Shown piece after piece: positions 54,374-63,440 of a stretch of 64,000 bases of DNA. The position numbers were made by a program, and so were the translations under genes. The DNA is from Prosopocoilus inquinatus (taxonomy: Eukaryota > Arthropoda > Insecta > Coleoptera > Lucanidae). Under the pieces are notes generated by a model, which saw only the letters and a program-made list of their open reading frames with translations, had not been told where the DNA came from and made no database searches. Location: positions 23,165,924-23,229,923 of the forward strand of contig CM069879.1 of NCBI GenBank assembly GCA_036172665.1. The letters are read 5' to 3'. How positions within the stretch are numbered: the stretch's first letter is position 1; the number at the start of each line of letters is the position of its first letter.

Positions 54374-55482
54374 ATGTCTGATCTTGATATGCCTTGCACT
54401 CCCCCTGAGGTTCGGGAAGTTGCAAATGTGGCGATTCAAAATTTGCTACCCAAAAAATCGAAAGACCGATATGAAATTGTGTATTCTAAATTTGTGGAAT
54501 GGTGCAAAGCCAGAAAAATTAAGAAGTATACAGAAAATTGTTTATTAGCATATTTCAAGGCTTTGACAGTAATAAGTCTTTATGGTCAACATACTCGATG
54601 TTAAAATCATGTTTAAATATTCATGATAATATTGATATTTCGAAATTTAATAAACTTATCGCTTTCCTAAAAAGAGAGACGGAACATGTAGTGCGAAAAA
54701 AGTCAAAAATACTTGAAGCAGAGCAAATACATAAATTTATTGAGGAAGCACCAGATTCTTCACTTCTATTAATAAAGGTATACTTCAAATTCATTTATTT
54801 ATTAAAATAAATACTACTTTCAATTTAGGTAGTATTAATAATGGGTATTGCTGGGGCATTACGTCGGAAGGAACTGTGTAAAATGTCTATAGATAACATT
54901 GAATTTAAAACAGACGTTGTATTTGTTACTGTGCCGGAAACAAAGAATAATATTTGTCGTCGCTTTGCTGTAACTGAGGTTGCCTGGATTAAACTGCTCC
55001 TGAAATATAAATAATTAAGAACTGGAAGTAAACGTTTCTTTCCGACTTACCGTAATGGTAAATGTGTCAGTTCACCAGTGGGGTTAAACACATTTGGAAA
55101 AATTCCCTCCAAAATAGCATAATACCTGAAATTGGCAAATCCTTCAGAATACACAGGACACTGTTTCCGCAGAAGCTCTGCTACGCTTCTTGCAAATCAT
55201 GGGGGAGATTTATTGTCTCTTAAAAGACATGGGGGCTGGAAATCGTCAGTTGTAGCTGAAAGTTATGTAGAAAACTCCCTACACAGCAAAAGAATGATTG
55301 CTGAGAAAATAATGCAACCGACACCAGCATCGGTAAGAGCAAATGATACATTAATAATGCAACCAGGACCATCACAAGCATCTGTGAATGTTGATAGAAT
55401 TGTATCCATTGAAAATCAAGCTGCTGCAGGAATTTCAATTTCTAATTGCCAAAATTGTAGCATCAATATTTATAATAAATAG
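54374..55482 (+). pseudogene. Crypton-like tyrosine recombinase pseudogene
   Basis: The ATG at 54374 opens MSDLDMPCTPPEVREV. The N-terminal SAM-like core-binding part follows (KSKDRYEIVYSKFVEWC, then YTENCLLAYF). A one-base frameshift near 54565-54572 separates it from LWSTYSMLKSCLN in the next frame. A 51-bp GT-AG intron (54778-54828) joins SLLLIK to VVLIMGIAGALRRKEL, which carries the first catalytic arginine. Two in-frame TAA stops follow (55012 and 55120). The last part contains the rest of the active site: HCFRR in YTGHCFRRSSATLL, RHGGW, and the nucleophile tyrosine in VVAESYVENS. All six residues of the R-K-H-R-H/W-Y set can be proposed, the lysine least surely. Such enzymes cut and rejoin DNA through a 3'-phosphotyrosine and give no typical TIRs. 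A domesticated host gene is unlikely given three lesions. Confidence 0.8.
54778..54828 (+). other. 51-bp intron in the recombinase pseudogene
   Basis: Begins GTATACTTC and ends CAATTTAG. Splicing keeps the frame and the expected protein pattern (IK then VVLIMG). Reading through gives a stop within ten codons. Confidence 0.75.
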
Positions 55483-55704
55483 TTCTTGAATATAACCACA
55501 ACCTAAAATAAATATTAATTTTAATCGTCTTTCATGTTATGTAGGTATAGGCATATGCATCTTTTCGTTATAAAATAACGTTAGATACTTACATTTAATA
55601 TAATTTACGGTGGATTAATTTATTATTATCAACACAGATTTATTTAACGACGCTCCAAAAGGCTACAATTTTTGACGTTACATTGACGTTGTTCCTGATC
55701 GACT

Positions 55705-55731
55705 CGACCGGGAAACAGTGTTTCCCGGTCG
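55705..55731. repeat. Perfect 12-bp-arm palindrome CGACCGGGAAAC...
   Basis: CGACCGGGAAAC, AGT, GTTTCCCGGTCG. The only GC-rich palindrome in the neighbourhood, 220 bp beyond the recombinase stop. It could be a terminator-like hairpin or an element end. Confidence 0.6.
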
Positions 55732-55735
55732 ACTA

Positions 55736-56656
55736 TTTCGCGCGTAAAACGTTAACTAAAGGGCGATGAGTTCAAAAAATTATTTCAATAGCAACAAAAA
55801 GCTGATACTAAATTCCTTTGTGTCATTTACGTTCGTCTATTAAATAATAAACATAAATAGGTAAAATATTCATTAATTTACAATTAAAATAATTCAAATT
55901 AATTACAAATGACAATTTAAATTTAATGATCTCATTTGAAATCACAAATTTGTTTTTTCTTTTCCTAATTGGAAGCAGACGCAGGTTATCTTTAACAATC
56001 TTAATACTTAAATAGCGATAGTTTATATATGTTCAATTGCAATTCTAAACCCTTTAATTTTATCCGAGTAATAATAACACAGGGGGACAATTTTTTAACA
56101 AAATTTCTGTGTTCGATTTTTCAGCTGTTTTGAAGTGAAATAGGCACGCTGATTTCAAAACTGAAGTCAGTTTTCTTCTATCACGTCAAGTTTTTTCTCT
56201 GCAGGAGTGCGTTCAAAAATGGAGAGTGTAGGTAGAGCGTTGCCCTGATGGCAACAGCAAGAGTGCGTTCAGGAACAGCACCTAGGTAAAAAAAAGTTGC
56301 GCTCGGTTGTTCAAAAACTGCAAAGTGTCACCTGCAGTTTTACACTTTAATCGTTCAGAAAGTACCACAGATTCACCCGCGGATGATCCTAACTTCCCCA
56401 TCTCAAACGATGATTGAAAGTTACCCAAGATGTTGTGGAGCATGCGTAACGCTTGTTACTCATTTTTCTCGTATATCTATCTATATCTCTTGAGTAAATT
56501 AATCTATTTTAAAGTTGTTTATGGTTATTGATGGTTATCTTATTTCGTCAATAAGTTAAAGATATAATATACATATATTAATAAAACGGACAAATATTAG
56601 TGTATAATGGAGAATAATGAACATTTAATTCATAATTACGAAAAATGGACAGAGTG
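55736..56656. other. No recognised gene
   Basis: AT-rich. The phrase GAGTGCGTTCA occurs twice near 56205-56270 about 60 bp apart. Nothing else is supported. Confidence 0.4.
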
Positions 56657-57206
56657 TACAGGGTGGATTAATTTCGATGTCTCTTATGGGCATCTCCGTA
56701 ACTATAAGAGATAGAAAAATCATTATTAGGACACTTTTTGGAATACAATTCAGTGGCGTAGTTACTTTTTTAATATTCACTTAAATTTTCAAGTTACAAT
56801 ATAAAGTTATATTTTTTTTTAATAGAAATCATAGTAGGTAATGCCCTCATTAAATAGAGATTTTTTTCTGTATTCAGAAATATATACTTTGTTGGGTTTA
56901 TTTCTTATAATTAATAGGAAAAACTGTCATTTTTATTATCATCCTTGCGTAAATATCCTAGTTTCAGTAGGCTGGGTTCAATACGGAGCCGATTTTTTAT
57001 TTTATTAAATTTTAACGAGCTTTCATATATTTTCAAAGTTTTGGCTGCGTAAATAATTTCGTATTCGAGTTAATTTACAAATTTCCGTTTCATCGTTTTG
57101 AGCGACCATTCTGATAAGAGTTCCTGTCTGAATTTCTATTGAAAATGAGTTTATCATTCAATTTATAGAAAAATCGTTTTCAATCTTTAAACAGTCAAAA
57201 TTGCAC

Positions 57207-57252
57207 GAATACTCAACGTTTCACTATCGGTTTATAGCTTCGTTAGAAAGAA
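57207..57252 (-). ncRNA. Degenerate hammerhead-like motif, copy C
   Basis: Minus strand: CTAACGA, hairpin GCTATA-AACC-GATAGT, GAAA. The hairpin survives through a G-U pair, but the invariant G of the first block is now A, so activity is unlikely. Homologous to copies B and D. Confidence 0.5.
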
Positions 57253-57317
57253 ACGTTGAAAGTTCCTGTAATTTTCACAATATCTTTTTAAAATTGAAAA
57301 CAATTTTTATACAATTT

Positions 57318-57379
57318 CCATCGGACAAGAAACGACTTCAATAAAAAATTTATTATTGAAGTCGACTCTTGTTCGATGA
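57318..57379. repeat. 27-bp-arm palindromic junction between copies C and D
   Basis: CCATCGGACAAGAAACGACT at the left pairs with AGTCGACTCTTGTTCGATGA at the right across an 8-base AT loop. The CATCGGACAAG word is the outer end of this repeat family, so two ends meet head to head here. Confidence 0.75.
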
Positions 57380-57436
57380 AATATATGAGAGAAAATACTT
57401 TTAAACTTTAAAACGGACACTGTGAAATCGCAAGAA

Positions 57437-57478
57437 CACTCTACGTTTCGCTACCACTTCATAGTTTCGTCAGGAGTG
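57437..57478 (-). ncRNA. Hammerhead-ribozyme-like motif, copy D
   Basis: Minus strand: CACTC, CTGACGA (57467-57473), a 17-base stem II region with a weakened stem, GAAA (57446-57449), CGTA, GAGTG. Core blocks are intact. Stem I is a perfect 5-bp CACTC/GAGTG pairing, and U-A lies at the cleavage position. Stem III is only a C-G step, as in copy B. Confidence 0.55.
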
Positions 57479-58775
57479 AAAAAATGTAAATAAACAAGTT
57501 GTCAAGAGAAGCGAAAAGATAACATGATTTTTACACTAAAATACAAGTTGTTCGGATAAACATAAAGATAATAATAACTAAATTGGAACTAAATTAAGCT
57601 TTCTTTTTTTTGTTTGTCTTGAGTTATATTTTATTTAAAAAAGACGAAAAACAAAAACAAACACACAGATAGTAAAATATAAACAAAATCGGACATGTAT
57701 CAAACTAAATTTGCGTGCATTCATATTTAATAAAAACAAAAAAAAGCTTCTGCCAGATCGGTCGCGATGGATGCTACATTTCTCAAACGGAATTTTGTAA
57801 AATAAAGTGAATATGAAATTCTTTACGCGGCCAAAACTGTCTAAAGGTTTGAAAGTTCGTTAATATTTAATAAAAAATAAAAAAATGTCGTCACTGCATT
57901 GAAGCCAGCCTACTGAGACTAAGATACGCAAGGCTAATAACAAAAAGGGCATTTTTCCTATGAATTATAAGAAATAAACCCAACAAAGTATATATTTTTG
58001 AAAACAAAAAAAATCTCTATTAAATGAGGGCATTGCCTACTATGATTTCTATTTAAAAAAATATAACTTTATGTTATAACTTGAAAATTTAAGTAAATAT
58101 TAAAAAAGCAACTACACCACTGAATTGTATTCCAAAAAGTGTCCTAAGAATGATCAGACAGTTTTCTCTAGAAATAAGCGAGATATGACCGAAAAACGAA
58201 AAGTCGAAAATGTCAATTTTTGCCCATAACTTGAAAACAAAAGAAGATAGCCAATTTTTGTTTACGCTTTTGACTTAATCTCCAGAAAAGAGATCGAGAC
58301 TTGGCCACTAGTTTTTTTCTATCTCTTATAGTTACGGAGATGTCCATAAGAGACATCGAAATTAATCCACCCTGTACATTCGAAATCCAAAATTAAATTA
58401 TGCTTTGACGTTAGTACTTGGACCGTTATCGTTATCGTCAGAAACTTCGCTTAGATTTTCTCCCATGATGTATTATCCAAGTAATGTAACTGTTATCAGT
58501 TGGGTATTCCAGCTAATTCGCCCAGAGTGTTGTGGGTGTATGGTAAAATTCTGAACAGTTGCAGGCGCTCTCCTGGTGGCGTACGTTTTCATTACTAATT
58601 TGGTTACTAATTACTACATGAATTTGGGTTTTGCAGGTAGAGCAATATGAACAGGTATCGTTTGATATTTAAATATTACTCATATCAACCCTTGTTCCAT
58701 ATTTGATTTTGTTGGTTCCAAAAGCAAATCTCATAAAAAAAACATTAAACAAAATTAATAACATTCACTACGCAG

Positions 58776-58861
58776 AGTAATGAACAGATTAAACAGCGAC
58801 ATCCTACAATCGCTTTTTGACCTGCGATTGTAGGATATCGCTGTTTAATCTGTTCCTTACT
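58776..58861. repeat. Near-perfect 38-bp-arm hairpin
   Basis: 58776-58813 pairs with 58824-58861 with only two mismatches around the 10-base loop TTTTTGACCT. Its core word AGCGACATCCTAC recurs at 53.77, 60.02 and 60.2 kb. It lies about 65 bp upstream of the best hammerhead motif and is probably a module of the same retroelement family. Confidence 0.85.
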
Positions 58862-58927
58862 ATTAGATCACAATTGCGATTAACCTTGGTCGAATCGTTT
58901 TGTTTTGCAGTGGAACTCTCGAGTTAC

Positions 58928-58976
58928 GTTTCTGCTGATGAAGTCCCAAATAAGGCCGAAACAGCTGTACAGAAAC
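58928..58976 (+). ncRNA. Hammerhead-ribozyme motif, type I, best copy (E)
   Basis: Reading the + strand: GTTTCTG (58928-58934), CTGATGA (58935-58941), stem II region AGTCCCAAATAAGGCC (58942-58957), GAAA (58958-58961), CAGCTG, UA, then CAGAAAC (58970-58976). The 5' and 3' blocks form a perfect 7-bp stem I. The core matches CUGANGA...GAAA exactly. U then A fit positions 16.1 and 17, putting the predicted cut after A58969. The stem II loop CAAATA is the same as in well-known animal hammerheads, though the stem itself is weak here (G-C, U-G, C-G plus mismatches). Stem III is a one-pair or dimer-type stem, typical of hammerheads in Penelope-like elements. Cleavage activity is not proven. Confidence 0.7.
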
Positions 58977-59029
58977 TGCTCTAGGGATTCACTGCAATCA
59001 AAAACTATTTGCAACAAGAAATTTTACCT

Positions 59030-59365
59030 AGATACAGTATCTAAATACTTTTTGAGTATCTAAATACATATCTCAGATACTACTAAAAATGTATCTGTAT
59101 ATGCATCTAGATACAATTACAAATATATCTATTCATTTGATATACTAATACCGCAAATAACATCGTAACTCCACTACTGCATAGGTTATTGAATTTTATA
59201 CTTGCAAGTATCTTGAGAAACTGCAGATACTTTTTGTACCTGCATCTGTATCTAGATATTTTCCGGAAAAAGTATCTGCATTCGCATCTAGATACATATT
59301 TCTGAAAGAACTTGTATTTGTGCCTAGATACTATTAGAAATGAATCTTTAACAACACTGCTGATT
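59030..59365. repeat. hAT-type MITE rich in TATCTAGATAC words
   Basis: At least six variants of AGTATCT or ATCTAGATAC lie scattered in both orientations (near 59033, 59060, 59105, 59250, 59288 and 59325). The right end, on the minus strand, reads CAGCAGTGTTGTTAAAGAT, a hAT-like terminus. Repeated short words near the ends are typical of transposase-binding sites in such MITEs. It immediately follows the hammerhead repeat E. Confidence 0.55.
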
Positions 59366-59886
59366 GAAACTGAAAATATCGTTTAATTACGACAGATACC
59401 CAAATACCCAAGATGGGGTGTCAAATCTAAGTCAACAAAAGTTGTGTTCCCCAGTGTAATAATGCACACTAAGAAATTAAGCACATTGCCCATTTGAAAT
59501 TGGTCACTCCTGAAGATGTTAGAGCAGGCAACCCATTAGACAATTTTGATTTAGAAACCTGTAACCAATTGAGCGATGACCAGAGCCTATCAAATTTAAT
59601 TCAATTTTTAGTGGCATGAAATGGGTAGACGGATTCCGCGATCAACGAGTACTGCATATCCCGTCAATATTTAAGTGTACGGCGCTAAATCGCGTTGAAT
59701 AGGAGGTAGTTACGCGTTCTGGAATTATTTGTGATAGGCTCTGGCGATGACCTCAAAACTGTGAATACAACGCAAGAAATGGAATAAAAAGGTCCAGGAA
59801 AATAACAGAAATAATAAGAATCTTATGTTAACAACAGAAAAATCAAAATTTTGTTGCAAATCGTTCTTGATTGAAACCTTCGAGCA
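59366..59886. other. Spacer between two opposed hammerhead repeats
   Basis: A 45-codon + stretch at about 59480-59617 stays open (with LVTPEDVRAGNPLDNFDLE) but starts and ends in stops and matches nothing I know. The last part (about 59840-59886) is the CGATTTGCAACAAAATTTTG block that flanks the ribozyme motif. Confidence 0.35.
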
Positions 59887-59935
59887 GCCTCTGTATAGCT
59901 GTTTCAACCCTATTTGGGGCTTCTTCAGTAGAGAC
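59887..59935 (-). ncRNA. Hammerhead-ribozyme motif, copy F
   Basis: Minus strand: GTCTCTA, CTGAAGA (59922-59928), AGCCC-CAAATA-GGGTT, GAAA (59902-59905), CAGCTA, UA, CAGAGGC. The core is intact. Stem II is fully paired (A-U, G-U and three C-G) and its loop matches copy E. Stem I has six of seven pairs. The innermost C-A position of stem I and the C-A closing stem III are mismatched, so it may be weaker than E. The flank CTCGAGCTACGTCTCTA is homologous to CTCGAGTTACGTTTCTG before copy E. Confidence 0.62.
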
Positions 59936-60007
59936 GTAGCTCGAGATTTTCATTACAAACCAAAAAAGAGTTGACTAATATATTCGCAAATGTCATGTAA
60001 TAGTAAT

Positions 60008-60236
60008 GAATAGCTAAAATAGCGACATCCTACGGTCGCTTTTTGACCTGACATTGCAATAGAATTGACAAATTGAAGCGGGTTTACAACAAAATTTCAT
60101 TATGCTTTGATAGCAAACATGGCCGCCTTGCATGACCTTGGAAGACTTATTATGTAGCAAACCCACTTCAATTTGTCAACCCTACTGCAATGTCAGGTCA
60201 AAAAGCGATCGTAGGATGTCGCTGTTTTAGCTATTC
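60008..60236. repeat. Foldback, 229 bp, arms of about 83 bp
   Basis: 60008-60090 pairs with 60154-60236: GAATAGCTAAAATAGCGACA and its inverted partner, the CTTTTTGACCTGACATTGCA block, and TTGACAAATTGAAG-GGGTTT or a variant. It holds the same GCGACATCCTACG module as 53.77 and 58.8 kb and stands beside hammerhead copy F. Confidence 0.8.
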
Positions 60237-60784
60237 AATAAAAAAATCAAATAGCTTGCTCTTGTCAGCAAGAAAAATATTCAATTGAACGATAATTATG
60301 ATTACAAGCGCTGGTAGTTTTTTCAAGAGTTTTTTTTTAATAAATAGATATTTATGACACTTGAGAATATTTCACAGTATTTTACCGTTGATCCCTATAC
60401 TTAGTTTCGCGAAAATCGAACGCACGTTTAGGTGAAGTAATTATTAATTATGATTAACTCCTTGCAGTAAGGTGAGTTAGGTCACAGACAAAACAAAATG
60501 ACCTGTTTCTTAAAACAAATAAGCAAAGCCAATTTTTCAGACTACTCTCTGTATATAATCATAACAACACCCGATTAATCTTACGTCTGATAGTATCAAA
60601 AAACTTTTCATTTGACATTTAATTTTCCATTTGACAGCTGCAAAAAAGAAAAAAAATTAAATTTGTAGTCAGGTCCTTGTTTAATTTTTTCTTCTCTTTT
60701 GCAACTGTCAAAGGGGAAATTAAACTTTTGATACTTATACCTATACGCTCTTATATAAGGCAAGTACGAAAGATTATATGCTTG
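60237..60784. other. No recognised gene
   Basis: AT-rich spacer between foldbacks. Near 60600-60735 short inverted words (TTTGACAGCTGCAAAAAAGA against CTTTTGCAACTGTCAAA) form a weak hairpin. Nothing else. Confidence 0.4.
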
Positions 60785-61828
60785 TACAGGATGACTACGA
60801 GAGAATTCTTACTCCCTTTAACTCTTAATTATTTTATAAGACACCTTCTACATTATTAATTTTATTACACCTTTTATTTTTGACTGCAGGAAATGATTTT
60901 TAATACAAGACTTATAGGAACTAATTCAAAGTGTTTCTTCATGTGCTGATAGAAAAACAATTGATGGTCGGATATACTAGATATAAACTAAACTTAGTTT
61001 ATATTAATGGAACACTCTGTATATTATTACGATTTTCGATTCTAAATTAAATTCTACTGGGACCAAGTCCATTATAAAACTAATAATGTAGAAAGTGTCT
61101 ATAAAATAATTCCTGTTTCATTTTTTTTTTTATTTTTGAATTTTAAAAATAGAAAACTCGAATAATGATCCTTTTATACTAAGAGGTATGATTTCAAAAC
61201 GTGTTAAAAAGATTTGCAATTTGCGTAGAAAAAAAAAACGCTTTGAACATGTTTCACCTTAAACTTTCAGCCATTTTTAAAGTACAATTTTTCGGTATTA
61301 TTTTTCGTTTCTAGTTTAAAAGTTAATTTCTACAAAATGTCTAAATCGATTTAACACGTTAATGTTAAAATTTTTATTTAATCTTATTTTATTTAAAAGC
61401 AAAACTACCCTTATTTTGTTGGGTATCCGACGCTCAATTGTTTTCTGTGAATATCTGTAGCAGTACTAAAATAAATTCTATAACTTCTTTTATCTTTTTT
61501 TCTTTCTAAAATCAAAAATGAAAAAAATAAGGATGACTTATTTTATAAGACACCTTCTACATTATTAGTTTTATTATACCTGTAGTCCCATTAAGATTTA
61601 ATTTAGAATCAAAAAAACATAATACATAATATACAGGTGTTCCATTTCAAAAAACTTAACTTTAGTTTTTATATCTCGTTCATCTAACCATCAATTGTTT
61701 TTCTCTGAGCACACAAACAAACTTTGAATTAGTCCCTTTAAGTTTTCTATTAAGCATTATTTCCTAAAAACAAAAAAGAGTTAAATTTTTTGTTTTAGGG
61801 GTAGGAATTCTCGCGTAGTTACCCTGTA
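60785..61828. mobile_element. Foldback element, 1044 bp, arms of about 340-380 bp
   Basis: Ends TACAGGATGACTACGAGAGA (left) and TACAGGGTAACTACGCGAGA (right, minus strand), bounded by TA. Inside, AACCATCAATTGTTTTTCT-like, GATTCTAAATTAAAT and ACTAATAATGTAGAA-GTGTCT blocks pair across the centre. The ATTTTATAAGACACCTTCTA block occurs twice on + (about 60833 and 61545) and once on minus (about 61070), showing internal rearrangement. No coding sequence was seen. Confidence 0.75.
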
Positions 61829-62007
61829 CAGTAAAATGCAGTCCCCATTATTAAGGTTGATATGAATAAAGAAAAATATTATAAAAGGAACTTCACCAAT
61901 GAAGTATTTTTTTAAGTAAGACAAACCTTTAAATTTATTAAACCTGATGAGTCCCCAAAGTGCTCAGAGCAAAAATTAACTTACTTCAATTTGCAATGTC
62001 GCCATGC

Positions 62008-62015
62008 ATTGTTAG
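62008..62015. repeat. 8-bp target duplication (ATTGTTAG), left
   Basis: ATTGTTAG directly precedes the element and recurs exactly at 63884-63891. Confidence 0.9.
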
Positions 62016-63128
62016 CAGGGGCGGATTTAGGCTTGGTCTTTATGGACTGCAACCCAATCAAAGGACCCCTTCGCGGTCAAAAATAAATCTAAATTATCTT
62101 TATAACATTTCAAAAAGTTTCGATTTTTTCGGCATTGTTATGCCTGATTTTGTCTAAGCACGCGATCTTGAAATGACCATGACCACAACATTCGAATCTT
62201 AAAACACACCTCAGCTAGAGCATAAGCACCATACTAATCAAGGTTGCCAAATTTGACGAAATTTCGCCATTTAGGCTATATTTTACACATATTTGGCGTT
62301 TAAAAGTTTCCTTTGACGCCTGCGCTTGATTTGGATTAGTTTTATTGTTGTCTTCCCATAACGACAAAGAAAAAATATACAATATGACGAGAATACTTCG
62401 AGTATCGTTTCCTTTTGTTATTTCAGATATTTCTTTTTTGTTTTTATTTTATTTTAAGGAATTGATGTTTTACATATTTTTATTCACGGTTCGGTTGTTT
62501 TACTTTGTACTTTTATTTCCTGCCGGTTTCATGATTTGGAAAAATTTTCGGCCGGAGAACCGCCGTTTTTTATTTTTCTTCGTTTATTCATTCTATTATG
62601 TTTTCTGTATTTCGTATTTCTCTTTTGTTTATTTTTATCAAATTGACAAGATGCTTTTTTACAGTTATCTTTTATTTTCTATTATTTTTTTAGTTTTTCG
62701 CTTAAAGATTAATTTGTTTTTTCTATCTCAGTCGTTGATCTTTTGTTTTTCTTTTTGTAGTACATCGTCTTTCATTTGTTTTTTGTCCATCTTTTGTATT
62801 GGGCATTGTATTTCGTTTCTTTTTTGTCTTTGTTTTTATCGTCTTATTGACTTTTTTACACTTTGCTTTAATTTTCTACGAATTTTTTGATTCGTCGAAG
62901 AATTGTCGTTTTTCGTTTGGATTGGTGTTATCGCTATTATTTTGTTTATTTTTTTTCACTCCACACCTAGTAGTATTTTGTTGCTGTTGCTTTCGTTTCT
63001 CTTTTTTTCTGATTTTTTTTGCAGGTTTCGCTTTTTTTATTTGTTCTAATTTTCTGATATCCCAAATCGGCGATATTTTGTTTATTTGTCTTTAATTTGG
63101 TCGCGTTCTTTGATTCAGCATTTTACTA

Positions 63129-63302
63129 TGATGGACGTAGACTGTAATTTGAAAAACTGAAGAAAATCCAAATTGGTTATATTATAACAAATTTATATCG
63201 TATAAAAATGTAATAACAACACTGTTACATAATGTAAATCGATTATAATACAACGGTTATTGGATTTTCTTCAACTTTTTAAATCACTATCTACATCCAT
63301 CA
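63129..63302. repeat. Inverted repeat of about 43-bp arms inside hAT copy 2
   Basis: GATGGACGTAGACTGTAATT at the left pairs with AATCACTATCTACATCCATC at the right, and both arms end in GAAGAAAATCCAA or its complement. The loop of about 87 bp is AT-rich and partly self-complementary. It may be a small foldback inserted into the larger element. Confidence 0.7.
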
Positions 63303-63400
63303 CAGCAAAGTTCCGAATTAAAGAACGCGACCATTTACAAAGAAATTGGCGTTCTTTGGCTACATTTTGTCAACAACTTGGCGACATTGCCTGCCAGAGA

Positions 63401-63440
63401 TCTGGAAACCCTGATACTAATGTGGAAACCCTGATACTAA
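63401..63440 (+). repeat. 20-bp tandem duplication
   Basis: TGTGGAAACCCTGATACTAA directly follows a copy that differs from it at one base (TCTGGAAACCCTGATACTAA). Confidence 0.85.

Larger units (their letters stand above)
56657..58376. mobile_element. Long-TIR element, 1720 bp, with hammerhead repeats inside
   Basis: Left arm 56657 to about 57065 and right arm about 57800-58376 are inverted copies beginning TACAGGGTGGATTAATTTCG on each strand, bounded by TA. The right arm has about 190 bp that the left has lost (58150-58310, between TGTCCTAAGAATGATC and the CTATCTCTTATAG block). No transposase is readable. The centre (57130-57530) holds two copies of the hammerhead-like repeat, an insertion nested between the arms. 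Confidence 0.85.

Noticed and set aside
62345..63095. Long T-rich + strand open frames inside the hAT element (181 and 98 codons)
   Set aside because: Phenylalanine- and serine-rich low-complexity translations. The open frame is a by-product of T-rich non-coding sequence shared with copy 1, where it is not maintained.
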